This document shows positions 40,440 through 54,110 of a stretch of DNA of 64,000 nucleotides, one piece after another; within the stretch, counting starts at the first letter, position 1, and the number at the start of each line of letters is the position of its first letter. The notes below the pieces were generated by a model, which worked only from the letters and a program-made list of their open reading frames with translations, had not been told where the DNA came from and did no database searches. This DNA comes from Macrostomum hystrix (Eukaryota; Platyhelminthes; Macrostomidae): assembly GCA_950097015.1 (NCBI GenBank), contig CATNEN010000030.1, forward strand, positions 4,759,001 to 4,823,000, given 5' to 3'. The position numbers and the translations under genes are program-made.

Positions 40440-43400
40440 AACAATTAAAGCACCTTTTACGCGCTCGAGAACTGCTTGGGGCGTGCTGCTTGCAAGGAGT
40501 GCGTTACGCTACTAATTCAGCACAGAGTATTGGCGCTGATGGCAATTTGCTGGATTGAAAAATGTGTTTAACATTACCAGCACTCACCGTGTTGAGGAAG
40601 ATGGCAATGCAGGGCCGACATCGAGTTTGCGCTATATATAAGTTCCAACTAGCTTTTCTCATGAATCGTAGAATGCTGCTTAATCAGCACGTGATACAGG
40701 CTTTTACAGCTCTGGCTGCGTGCTTAATTATAAAAAGTTTTTAGAACAGTTAAAGCACCTTGTATGCACTCAAGCTTTGCGAGTGCTGCTTGCAAAGAGT
40801 GCGTTGCCCTGCAATTTCAGCACAGAATATTGGCGCTTAGGGCAAATTGCTGGATTGAAAAATGCGTTCACGTTAACCAACACTCACAGTGTGCAGGAAG
40901 ATGGCAATGTAGGAAAGACATTTAAGTGGCGCTTTGTATAAGTTCAAGCTAGCTTTTCTCATGAATCGTAGTATGTTGCTAAATAAGCACTTGACACAGG
41001 CTTTCACAGGTCTAGCTTCTTGCTTAAGAATGAAGAGTTGTAAGAACAATTAAAGCACCTTTTACGCGCTGAAGAACAGCTTGGCGCGTGCTGCTTGCAA
41101 GGAGTGCGTTACGCTGCTAATTCAGCACAGAGTATTGGCGCTAATGGCAATTTGCTGGATTGAAAATTTTTTCAAAATTACCAGCACTCACAGTGTGCAG
41201 GAAGATGGCAATGCAGGGCTGACATCGAGCTTGCGCTATATATAAGTTCCAGCTAGCTTTTCTCATGAATCGTAGTTTGCTGCTTTATTAGCACTTAATG
41301 CAGGCTTTCAGAGGTCTAGCTTCTTGCTTAAGAATGAAGAGTTGTAAGAACAATTAAAGCACCTTTTACGCGCTGAAGAACAGCTTGGCGCGTGCTGCTT
41401 GCAAGGAGTGCGTTACGCTGCTAATTCAGCACAGAGTATTGGCGCTAATGGCAATTTGGTGGATTGAAAAATGTGTTTAACATTTCCAGCACTCACAGTG
41501 TGCAGGAAGATGGCAATGCAGGGCCGACATCGTGCTTGCGCTATATATAAGTTCCAGCTTGCTTTTCTCATGAATCGTAGTTTGCTGCTTTATTAGCACT
41601 TAATGCAGGCTTTCACAGGTCTAGCTTCTTGCTTGACAATGTAGAGTTTTAAGAACAATTAAAGCACCTTTTACGCGCTCAAGATCAGCTTGGCGCGTGC
41701 TGCTTGCAAGGAGTGCATTACGCTGCTAATTCAGCACAGAGTATTGGCGCTGATGGAAATTTGCTGGATTGAAAAATGTGTTTAACATTTCCAGCACTCA
41801 CAGTGTGCAGGAAGATGGCAATGCAGGGCCGACATCGTGCTTGCGCTATATATAAGTTCCAGCTTGCTTTTCTCATGAATCGTAGTTTGCTGCTTTATTA
41901 GCACTTAATGCAGGCTTTCACAGGTCTAGCTTCTTGCTTGACAATGAAGAGTTTTAAGAACAATTAAAGCACCTTTTACGCGCTCGAGAACTGCTTGGGG
42001 CGTGCTGCTTGCAAGGAGTGCGTTACGCTACTAATTCAGCACAGAGTATTGGCGCTGATGGCAATTTGCTGGATTGAAAAATGTGTTTAACATTACCAGC
42101 ACTCACCGTGTTGAGGAAGATGGCAATGCAGGGCCGACATCGAGTTTGCGCTATATATAAGTTCCAACTAGCTTTTCTCATGAATCGTAGAATGCTGCTT
42201 AATCAGCACGTGATACAGGCTTTTACAGCTCTGGCTGCGTGCTTAATTATAAAAAGTTTTTAGAACAGTTAAAGCACCTTGTATGCACTCAAGCTTTGCG
42301 AGTGCTGCTTGCAAAGAGTGCGTTGCCCTGCAATTTCAGCACAGAATATTGGCGCTTAGGGCAAATTGCTGGATTGAAAAATGCGTTCACGTTAACCAAC
42401 ACTCACAGTGTGCAGGAAGATGGCAATGTAGGAAAGACATTTAAGTGGCGCTTTGTATAAGTTCAAGCTAGCTTTTCTCATGAATCGTAGTATGTTGCTA
42501 AATAAGCACTTGACACAGGCTTTCACAGGTCTAGCTTCTTGCTTAAGAATGAAGAGTTGTAAGAACAATTAAAGCACCTTTTACGCGCTGAAGAACAGCT
42601 TGGCGCGTGCTGCTTGCAAGGAGTGCGTTACGCTGCTAATTCAGCACAGAGTATTGGCGCTAATGGCAATTTGCTGGATTGAAAATTTTTTCAAAATTAC
42701 CAGCACTCACAGTGTGCAGGAAGATGGCAATGCAGGGCTGACATCGAGCTTGCGCTATATATAAGTTCCAGCTAGCTTTTCTCATGAATCGTAGTTTGCT
42801 GCTTTATTAGCACTTAATGCAGGCTTTCAGAGGTCTAGCTTCTTGCTTAAGAATGAAGAGTTGTAAGAACAATTAAAGCACCTTTTACGCGCTGAAGAAC
42901 AGCTTGGCGCGTGCTGCTTGCAAGGAGTGCGTTACGCTGCTAATTCAGCACAGAGTATTGGCGCTAATGGCAATTTGGTGGATTGAAAAATGTGTTTAAC
43001 ATTTCCAGCACTCACAGTGTGCAGGAAGATGGCAATGCAGGGCCGACATCGTGCTTGCGCTATATATAAGTTCCAGCTTGCTTTTCTCATGAATCGTAGT
43101 TTGCTGCTTTATTAGCACTTAATGCAGGCTTTCACAGGTCTAGCTTCTTGCTTGACAATGTAGAGTTTTAAGAACAATTAAAGCACCTTTTACGCGCTCA
43201 AGATCAGCTTGGCGCGTGCTGCTTGCAAGGAGTGCATTACGCTGCTAATTCAGCACAGAGTATTGGCGCTGATGGAAATTTGCTGGATTGAAAAATGTGT
43301 TTAACATTTCCAGCACTCACAGTGTGCAGGAAGATGGCAATGCAGGGCCGACATCGTGCTTGCGCTATATATAAGTTCCAGCTTGCTTTTCTCATGAATC

Positions 43401-44340
43401 GTAGTTTGCTGCTTTATTAGCACTTAATGCAGGCTTTCACAGGTCTAGCTTCTTGCTTGACAATGAAGAGTTTTAAGAACAATTAAAGCACCTTTTACGC
43501 GCTCGAGAACTGCTTGGGGCGTGCTGCTTGCAAGGAGTGCGTTACGCTACTAATTCAGCACAGAGTATTGGCGCTGATGGCAATTTGCTGGATTGAAAAA
43601 TGTGTTTAACATTACCAGCACTCACCGTGTTGAGGAAGATGGCAATGCAGGGCCGACATCGAGTTTGCGCTATATATAAGTTCCAACTAGCTTTTCTCAT
43701 GAATCGTAGAATGCTGCTTAATCAGCACGTGATACAGGCTTTTACAGCTCTGGCTGCGTGCTTAATTATAAAAAGTTTTTAGAACAGTTAAAGCACCTTG
43801 TATGCACTCAAGCTTTGCGAGTGCTGCTTGCAAAGAGTGCGTTGCCCTGCAATTTCAGCACAGAATATTGGCGCTTAGGGCAAATTGCTGGATTGAAAAA
43901 TGCGTTCACGTTAACCAACACTCACAGTGTGCAGGAAGATGGCAATGTAGGAAAGACATTTAAGTGGCGCTTTGTATAAGTTCAAGCTAGCTTTTCTCAT
44001 GAATCGTAGTATGTTGCTAAATAAGCACTTGACACAGGCTTTCACAGGTCTAGCTTCTTGCTTAAGAATGAAGAGTTGTAAGAACAATTAAAGCACCTTT
44101 TACGCGCTGAAGAACAGCTTGGCGCGTGCTGCTTGCAAGGAGTGCGTTACGCTGCTAATTCAGCACAGAGTATTGGCGCTAATGGCAATTTGCTGGATTG
44201 AAAATTTTTTCAAAATTACCAGCACTCACAGTGTGCAGGAAGATGGCAATGCAGGGCTGACATCGAGCTTGCGCTATATATAAGTTCCAGCTAGCTTTTC
44301 TCATGAATCGTAGTTTGCTGCTTTATTAGCACTTAATGCA
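40440..44340 (+). repeat. Higher-order repeat, 1519-bp period, about 2.6 copies
   Basis: Five monomers form a unit repeated at 40440, 41959 and 43478. Marker variants recur at exactly 1519-bp spacing: CTCGAGAACTGCTTGGGGCG, the class-C block at 40.73/42.25/43.77 kb, and AAAATTTTTTCAAAATTACC at about 41.16/42.68/44.20 kb. Copies look almost identical, implying very recent duplication. A partial relative of this block lies at about 49.3-50.0 kb. Confidence 0.9.
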
Positions 44341-45006
44341 GGCTTTCACAGGTCTAGCTTCTTGCTTAAGAATGAAGAGTTGTAAGAACAATTAAAGCAC
44401 CTTTTACGCGCTGAAGAACAGCTTGGCGCGTGCTGCTTGCAAGGAGTGCGTTACGCTGCTAATTCAGCACAGAGTATTGGCGCTAATGGCAATTTGCTGG
44501 ATTGAAAATTTTTTCAAAATTACCAGCACTCACAGTGTGCAGGAAGATGGCAATGCGGGGCTGACATCGAGCTTGCGCTATATATAAGTTCCAGCTAGCT
44601 TTTCTCATGAATCGTAGTTTGCTGCTTTATTAGCAGTTAATGCAGGCTTTCACAGGTCTAGCTTCTTGCTTGACAATGAAGAGTTTTAAGAACAATTAAA
44701 GCACCTTTTACGCGCTGAAGAACAGCTTGGCGCGTGCTGCTTGCAAAGAGTGCGTTACGCTGCTAATTCAGCACAGAGTATTGGCGCTGATGGCAATTTG
44801 CTGGATTGAAAAATGTGTTTAATATTACCAGCACTCACAGTGTGCAGGAAGATGGCAATGCGGGGCGGACATCGAGCTTGCGCTATATATAAGTTCCAGC
44901 TAGCTTTTCTCATGAATCGTAGTTTGCTGCTTTATTAGCACTTAATGCAGGCTTTCACAGGTCTAGCTTCTTGCTTGACAATGAAGAGTTTTAAGAACAA
45001 TTAGAG

Positions 45007-47118
45007 CACCTTTTACGCGCTGAAGAACAGCTTGGCGCGTGCAGCTTGCAAGGAGTGCGTTCCGCTACTAATTCAGCACAGAGTATTGCCCTGATGGCAA
45101 TTTGCTGGATTGAAAAATGTGTTTAATATTACCAGCACTCACAGTGTGCAGGAAGATGGCAATGCAGGGCTGACATCGAGCTTGCGCTATATATAAGTTC
45201 CAGCTAGCTTTTCTCATGAATCGTAGTTTGCTGCTTTATTAGCACTTAATGCAGGCTTTCACAGGTCTAGCTTCTTGCTTGACAATGAAGAGTTTTAAGA
45301 ACAATTAGAGCACCTTTTACGCGCTGAAGAACAGCTTGGCGCGTGCTGCTTGCAAGGAGTGCGTTTCGCTACTAATTCAGCACAGAGTATTGGCGCTGAT
45401 GGCAATTTGCTAGAGTTAAAAAAGCCTTCACGTTTTCCAACACTCACAATGTGCAGTGCAGGGTGCAGTGTAGATGGCAATGCAGGAAAAACATCGAAGT
45501 GTGCGCTGTATATAAGTTCCAGCTAGCTTTTCTCATGAATCGTAGTTACTTGCTACATAAGCACTTGAAGCTGGCTTTCACAGGTCTAGCTTCTTGCTTG
45601 ACAATGAAGAGTTTTAAGAACAATTAAAGCACCTTTTACGCGCTGAAGAACAGCTTGGCGCGTGCAGCTTGCAAGGAGTGCGTTCCGCTACTAATTCAGC
45701 ACAGAGTATTGGCGCTGATGGAAATTGGCTGGATTGAAAAATGTGTTTAATATTACCAGCACTCACAGTGTGCAGGAAGATGGCAATGCAGGGCTGACAT
45801 CGAGCTTGCGCTATATATAAGTTCCAGCTAGCTTTTCTCATGAATCGTAGTTTGCTGCTTTATTAGCACTTAATGCAGGCTTTCAGAGGTCTAGCTTCTT
45901 GCTTAAGAGTGAAGAGTTGTAAGAACAATTAAAGCACCTTTTACGCGCTGAAGAACAGCTTGGCGCGTGCTGCTTGCAAGGAGTGCGTTACGCTGCTAAT
46001 TCAGCACAGAGTATTGGCGCTAATGGCAATTTGCTGGATTGAAAAATGTGTTTAACATTACCAGCACTCACAGTGTTCAGGAAGATGGCAATGCAGGGCT
46101 GACATCGAGCTTGCGCTATATATAAGTTCCAGCTAGCTTTTCTCATGAATCGTAGTTTGCTGCTTTATTAGCACTTAATACAGGCTTTCACAGGTCTAGC
46201 TTCTTGCTTGACAATGAAGAGTTTTAAGAACAATTAAAGCACCTTTTACGCGCTGAAGAACAGCTTGGCGCGTGCAGCTTGCAAGGAGTGCGTTCCGCTA
46301 CTAATTCAGCACAGAGTATTGCCCTGATGGCAATTTGCTGGATTGAAAAATGTGTTTAATATTACCAGCACTCACAGTGTGCAGGAAGATGGCAATGCAG
46401 GGCTGACATCGAGCTTGCGCTATATATAAGTTCCAGCTAGCTTTTCTCATGAATCGTAGTTTGCTGCTTTATTAGCACTTAATGCAGGCTTTCACAGGTC
46501 TAGCTTCTTGCTTGACAATGAAGAGTTTTAAGAACAATTAGAGCACCTTTTACGCGCTGAAGAACAGCTTGGCGCGTGCTGCTTGCAAGGAGTGCGTTTC
46601 GCTACTAATTCAGCACAGAGTATTGGCGCTGATGGCAATTTGCTAGAGTTAAAAAAGCCTTCACGTTTTCCAACACTCACAATGTGCAGTGCAGGGTGCA
46701 GTGTAGATGGCAATGCAGGAAAAACATCGAAGTGTGCGCTGTATATAAGTTCCAGCTAGCTTTTCTCATGAATCGTAGTTACTTGCTACATAAGCACTTG
46801 AAGCTGGCTTTCACAGGTCTAGCTTCTTGCTTGACAATGAAGAGTTTTAAGAACAATTAAAGCACCTTTTACGCGCTGAAGAACAGCTTGGCGCGTGCAG
46901 CTTGCAAGGAGTGCGTTCCGCTACTAATTCAGCACAGAGTATTGGCGCTGATGGAAATTGGCTGGATTGAAAAATGTGTTTAATATTACCAGCACTCAAA
47001 GTGTGCAGGAAGATGGCAATGCAGGGCTGACATCGAGCTTGCGCTATATATAAGTTCCAGCTAGCTTTTCTCATGAATCGTAGTTTGCTGCTTTATTAGC
47101 ACTTAATGCAGGCTTTCA
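45007..47118 (+). repeat. Higher-order repeat, 1233-bp offset, two copies of about 0.9 kb
   Basis: 45.01-45.88 kb matches 46.24-47.12 kb, sharing rare variants AGAGTATTGCCCTGATGG and TTTGCTAGAGTTAAAAAAGC. The first of these markers also recurs at about 47.24 and 47.85 kb. Confidence 0.85.
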
Positions 47119-50100
47119 CAGGTCTAGCTTCTTGCTTGACAATGAAGAGTTTTAAGAACAATTAGAGCACCTTTTACGCGCTGAAGAACAGCTTGGCGCG
47201 TGCAGCTTGCAAGGAGTGCGTTCCGCTACTAATTCAGCACAGAGTATTGCCCTGATGGCAATTTGCTGGATTGAAAAATGTGTTTAATATTACCAGCACT
47301 CACAGTGTGCAGGAAGATGGCAATGCAGGGCTGACATCGAGCTTGCGCTATATATAAGTTCCAGCTAGCTTTTCTCATGAATCGTAGTTTGCTGCTTTAT
47401 TAGCACTTAATACAGGCTTTCACAGGTCTAGCTTCTTGCTTGACAATGAAGAGTTTTAAGAACAATTAAAGCACCTTTTACGCGCTGAAGAACAGCTTGG
47501 CGCGTGCTGCTTGCAAAGACTGCGTTACGCTGCTAATTCAGCACAGAGTATTGGCGCTGATGGCAATTTGCTGGATTGAAAAATGTGTTTAATATTACCA
47601 GCACTCACAGTGTGCAGGAAGATGGCAATGCAGGGCTGACATCGAGCTTGCGCTATATATAAGTTCCAGCTAGCTTTTCTCATGAATCGTAGTTTGCTGC
47701 TTTATTAGCACTTAATGCAGGCTTTCACAGGTCTAGCTTCTTGCTTGACAATGAAGAGTTTTAAGAACAATTAGAGCACCTTTTACGCGCTGAAGAACAG
47801 CTTGGCGCGTGCAGCTTGCAAGGAGTGCGTTCCGCTACTAATTCAGCACAGAGTATTGCCCTGATGGCAATTTGCTGGATTGAAAAATGTGTTTAATATT
47901 ACCAGCACTCACAGTGTGCAGGAAGATGGCAATGCAGGGCTGACATCGAGCTTGCGCTATATATAAGTTCCAGCTAGCTTTTCTCATGAATCGTAGTTTG
48001 CTGCTTTATTAGCACTTAATGCAGGCTTTCACAGGTCTAGCTTCTTGCTTGACAATGAAGAGTTTTAAGAACAATTAGAGCACCTTTTACGCGCTGAAGA
48101 ACAGCTTGGCGCGTGCTGCTTGCAAGGAGTGCGTTTCGCTACTAATTCAGCACAGAGTATTGGCGCCTGATGGCAATTTGCTAGATTTAAAAAAGCCTTC
48201 ACGTTTTCCAACACTCACAGTGTGCAGTGCAGGGTGCAGTGTAGATGGCAATGCAGGAAAAACATCGAAGTGTGCGCTGTATATAAGTTCCAGCTAGCTT
48301 TTCTCATGAATCGTAGTTACTTGCTACATAAGCACTTGAAGCTGGCTTTCACAGGTCTAGCTTCTTGCTTGACAATGAAGAGTTTTAAGAACAATTAAAG
48401 CACCTTTTACGCGCTGAAGAACAGCTTGGCGCGTGCTGCTTGCAAAGAGTGCGTTACGCTGCTAATTCAGCACAGAGTATTGGCGCTGATGGCAATTTGC
48501 TGGATTGAAAAATGTGTTTAACATTACCAGCACTCACAGTGTGCAGGAAGATGGCAATGCAGGGCTGACATCGAGCTTGCGCTATATATAAGTTCCAGCT
48601 AGCTTTTCTCATGAATCGTAGTTTGCTGCTTTATTAGCACTTAATACAGGCTTTTACAGGTCTAGCTTCCTGCTTGACAATGAAGAGTTTTAAGAACAAT
48701 TAAAGCACCTTTTACGCGCTCGAGAACTGCTTGGGGCGTACTGCTTGCAAGGAGTGCATTACGCTGCTAATTCAGCACAGAGTATTGGCGCTGATGGAAA
48801 TTTGGTGGATTGAAAAATGTGTTTAACACTTCCAGCACTCACAGTGTGCAGGAAGATGGCAATGCAGGGCTGACATCGAGCTTGCGCTATATATAAGTTC
48901 CAGCTAGCTTTTCTCATGAATCGTAGTTTGCTGCTTTATTAGCACTTAATACAGGCTTTTACAGGTCTAGCTTCTTGCTTGACAATGAAGAGTTTTAAGA
49001 ACAATTAAAGCACCTTTTACGCGCTCGAGAACTGCTTGGGGCGTGCTGCTTGCAAGGAGTGCATTACGCTGCTAATTCAGCACAGAGTATTGGCGCTGAT
49101 GGAAATTTGGTGGATTGAAAAATGTGTTTAACACTTCCAGCACTCACAGTGTGCAGGAAGATGGCAATGCAGGGCTGACATCGAGCTTGCGCTATATATA
49201 AGTTCCAGCTAGCTTTTCTCATGAATCGTAGTTTGCTGCTTTATTAGCACTTAATACAGGCTTTTACAGGTCTAGCTTCTTGCTTGACAATGAAGAGTTT
49301 TAAGAACAATTAAAGCACCTTTTACGCGCTCGAGAACTGCTTGGGGCGTGCTGCTTGCAAGGAGTGCATTACGCTGCTAATTCAGCACAGAGTATTGGCG
49401 CTGATGGCAATTTGCTGGATTGAAAAATGTGTTTAACATTACCAGCACTCACCGTGTTGAGGAAGATGGCAATGCAGGGCCGACATCGAGTTTGCGCTAT
49501 ATATAAGTTCCAACTAGCTTTTCTCATGAATCGTAGAATGCTGCTTAATCAGCACGTGATACAGGCTTTTACAGCTCTGGCTGCGTGCTTAATTATAAAA
49601 AGTTTTTAGAACAGTTAAAGCACCTTGTATGCACTCAAGCTTTGCGAGTGCTGCTTGCAAAGAGTGCGTTGCACTGCAATTTCAGCACAGAATATTGGCG
49701 CTTAGGGCAAATTGCTGGATTGAAAAATGCGTTCACGTTAACCAACACTCACAGTGTGCAGGAAGATGGCAATGTAGGAAAGACATTTAAGTGGCGCTTT
49801 GTATAAGTTCAAGCTAGCTTTTCTCATGAATCGTAGTATGTTGCTAAATAAGCACTTGACACAGGCCTTCACAGGTCTAGCTTCTTGCTTAAGAATGAAG
49901 AGTTGTAAGAACAATTAAAGCACCTTTTACGCGCTGAAGAACAGCTTGGCGCGTGCTGCTTGCAAGGAGTGCGTTACGCTGCTAATTCAGCACAGAGTAT
50001 TGGCGCTAATGGCAATTTGGTGGATTGAAAAATGTGTTTAACATTTCCAGCACTCACAGTGTGCAGGAAGATGGCAATGCAGGGCCGACATCGTGCTTGC

Positions 50101-51899
50101 GCTATATATAAGTTCCAGCTTGCTTTTCTCATGAATCGTAGTTTGCTGCTTTATTAGCACTTAATGCAGGCTTTCACAGGTCTAGCTTCTTGCTTGACAA
50201 TGAAGAGTTTTAAGAACAATTAAAGCACCTTTTACGCGCTGAAGAACAGCTTGGCGCGTGCTGCTTGCAAGGAGTGCATTACGCTGCTAATTCAGCACAG
50301 AGTATTGGCGCTGATGGAAATTTGCTGGATTGAAAAATGTGTTTAACATTACCAGCACTCACAGTTTTCATGAAGATGGCAATGCAGGGCTGACATCGAG
50401 CTTGCGCAATAAATTAGTTCCAGCTAGCTTTTCTCATAAATCGTAGTTTGCTGCTTTATTAGCACTTAATACAGGCTTTCACAGGTCTAGCTTCTTGCTT
50501 GACAATGAAGAGTTTTAAGAACAATTAAAGCACCTTTTACGCGTTGAAGAACAGCTTGGCGCGTGCTGCTTGCAAGGAGTGCATTACGCTGCTAATTCAG
50601 CACAGAGTATTGGCGCTGATGGAAATTTGCTGGATTGAAAATGTGTTTAACATTTCCAGCACTCACAGTGTGCAGGAAGATGGCAATGCAGGGCCGACAT
50701 CGAGCTTGCGCTATATATAAGTTCCAGCTTGCTTTTCTTATGAATCGTAGTTTGCTGCTTTATTAGCACTTAATGCAGGCTTTCAGAGGTCTAGCTTATT
50801 GCTTGACAATGAAGAGTTTAAAGAACAATTGAAGCACATTTTACGCGCTCAAGAACAGCTTGGCGCGTGCTGCTTGCAAGGAGTGCATTACGCTGCTAAT
50901 TCAGCACAGAGTATTGGCGCTGATGGCAATTTGCTGGATTGAAAAATGTGTTTAACATTACCAGCACTCACAGTTTTCATGAAGATGGCAATGCAGGACT
51001 GACATCGAGCTTGCGCTACATATAAGTTCCAGCTAGCTTTTCTCATGAATCGTAGTTTGCTGCTTTATTTGGCACTTAATACAGGCTTTCACAGGTCTAG
51101 CTTCTTGCTTGACAATGAAGAGTTTTAAGAACAATTAAAGCACCTTTTACGCGCTGAAGAACAGCTTGGCGCGTGCTGCTTGCAAGGAGTGCGTTACGCT
51201 GCTAATTCAGCACAGAGTATTGGCGCTAATGGCAATTTGCTGGATTGAAAAATGTGTTTAACATTACCAGCACTCACAGTGTTCAGGAAGATGGCAATGC
51301 AGGGCTGACATCGAGCTTGCGCTATATATAAGTTCCAGCTAGCTTTTCTCATGAATCGTAGTTTGCTGCTTTATTAGCACTTAATACAGGCTTTCACAGG
51401 TCTAGCTTCTTGCTTGACAATGAAGAGTTTTAAGAACAATTAGAGCACCTTTTACGCGCTGAAGAACAGCTTGGCGCGTGCTGCTTGCAAGGAGTGCGTT
51501 TCGCTACTAATTCAGCACAGAGTATTGGCGCTGATGGCAATTTGCTGGATTGAAAAATAAGTTTAACATTACCAGCACTCACAGTGTGCAGGAAGTTTGC
51601 AATGCAGGGCCGACATCGAGTTTGCTGCTTTATTAGCACTTAAAACAGGCTTTCACAGGTCTAGCTTCTTGCTTGACAATGAAGAGTTTTAAGAACAATT
51701 AAAGCACCTTTTACGCGTTGAAGAACAGCTTGGCGCGTGCTGCTTGCAAGGAGTGCATTACGCTGCTAATTCAGCACAGAGTATTGGCGCTGATGGCAAT
51801 TCGCTGGATTGAAAAATGTGTTTAATATTACCAGCACTCACAGTGTGCAGGAAGATGGCAATGCAGGGCTGACATCGAGCTTGCGCTATATATAAGTTC

Positions 51900-54110
51900 C
51901 AGCTAGCTTTTCTCATGAATCGTAGTTAATTGCTAAATAAGCACTTGAAACAGGCTTTCACAGGTCTAGCTACTTTCTTGACAATGAACAGTTTGAAGAA
52001 CAATTAAAGCACCTTTTACGCGCTGAAGAACAGCTTAGCGCGTGCTGCATGCAAGGAGTGCGTTTCGCTACTAATTCAGCACAGAGTATTGGCGCTGATG
52101 GCAATTTGCAAGATTTAAAAAGGCCTTCACGTTTACCAACAGTCACAGTGTGCAGTGCAGGGTGCAGTGCAGATGTCAATGCAGGAAAAACATCGAAGTG
52201 TGCGCTGTATATAAGTTCCAGCTAGCTTTTCTCATGAATCATAGTTACTTGCTACATAAGCACTTGAAACAGGCTTTCACAGGTCTAGCTTCTTGCTTGA
52301 CAATGAAGAGTTTTAAGAACAATTAAAGCACCTTTTACGCGCTGAAGAACAGCTTGGCGCGTGCAGCTTGCAAGGAGTGCGTTCCGCTACTAATTCAGCA
52401 CAGAGTATTGGCGCTGATGGCAATTTGCTGGATTGAAAAATGTGTTTAATATTACCAGCACTCACAGTGTGCAGGAAGATGGCAATGCAGGGCTGACATC
52501 GAGCTTGCGCTATATATAAGTTCCAGCTAGCTTTTCTCATGAATCGTAGTTAATTGCTAAATAAGCACTTGAAACAGGCTTTCACAGGTCTAGCTACTTT
52601 CTTGACAATGAACAGTTTGAAGAACAATTAAAGCACCTTTTACGCGCTGAAGAACAGCTTAGCGCGTGCTGCATGCAAGGAGTGCGTTTCGCTACTAATT
52701 CAGCACAGAGTATTGGCGCTGATGGCAATTTGCAAGATTTAAAAAAGCCTTCACGTTTACCAACAGTCACAGTGTGCAGTGCAGGGTGCAGTGCAGATGT
52801 CAATGCAGGAAAAACATCGAAGTGTGCGCTGTATATAAGTTCCAGCTAGCTTTTCTCATGAATCGTAGTTACTTGCTACATAAGCACTTGAAACAGGCTT
52901 TCACAGGTCTAGCTTCTTGCTTGACAATGAAGAGTTTTAAGAACAATTAAAGCACCTTTTACGCGCTGAAGAACAGCTTGGCGCGTGCAGCTTGCAAGGA
53001 GTGCGTTCCGCTACTAATTCAGCACAGAGTATTGGCGCTGATGGAAATTGGCTGGATTGAAAAATGTGTTTAATATTACCAGCACTCACAGTGTGCAGGA
53101 AGATGGCAATGCAGGAAAAACATCGAAGTGTGCGCTGTTTATAAGTTCCAGCTAGCTTTTCTCATGAATCGTAGTTACTTGCTAAATAAGCACTTGAAAC
53201 AGGCTTTCATAGGTCTAGCTACTTTTTCTTGACAATGAAGATTTTGTAGAACAATTAAAGCACCTTTTACGCGCTGAAGAACAGCTTGGCGCGTGCTGCA
53301 TGCAAGGAGTGCGTTTCGCTACTAATTCAGCACAGAGTATTGGCGCTGATGGCAATTTGCTAGATTTAAAAAAGCCTTCACGTTTACCAACAGTCACAGT
53401 GTGCAGTGCAGGGTGCAGTGCAGATGTCAATGCAGGAAAAACATCGAAGTGTGCGCTGTATATAAGTTCCAGCTAGCTTTTCTCATGAATCATAGTTACT
53501 TGCTACATAAGCACTTGAAACAGGCTTTCACAAGTCTAGCTTCTTGCTTGACAATGAAGAGTTTTAAGAACAATTAAAGCACCTTTTACGCGCTGAAGAA
53601 CAGCTTGGCGCTTGCTGCTTGCTAAGAGTGCGTTACGCTGCTAATTCAGCACAGAGTATTGGCGCTGATGGCAATTTGCTGGATTGAAAAATGTGTTTAA
53701 TATTACCAGCACTCACAGTGTGCAGGAAGATGGCAATGCAGGAAAGACATCGAGCTTGCGCTATATATAAGTTCCAGCTAGCTTTTCTCATGAATCGTAG
53801 TTACTTCCTAAATAAGCACTTGAAACAGGCTTTCACAGGTCCAGCTACTTTCTTGACAATGAAGAGTTTGAAGAACAATTAAAGCACCTTTTACGCGCTG
53901 AAGAACAGCTTAGCGCGTGCTGCATGCAAGGAGTGCGTTTCGCTACTAATTCAGCACAGAGTATTGGCGCTGATGGCAATTTGCTAGATTTAAAAAAGCC
54001 TTCACGTTTACCAACAGTCACAGTGTGCAGTGCAGGGTGCAGTGCAGATGTCAATGCAGGAAAAACATCGAAGTGTGCGCTGTATATAAGTTCCAGCTAG
54101 CTTTTCTCAT
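51900..54110 (+). repeat. Alternating class B/class A dimers, about 622-bp period
   Basis: Class B monomers starting near 51.97, 52.59, 53.22 and 53.85 kb share GCTGCATGCAAGGAG and CCAACAGTCACAG variants, spaced 621-630 bp, with a class A monomer between each pair. Confidence 0.85.
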
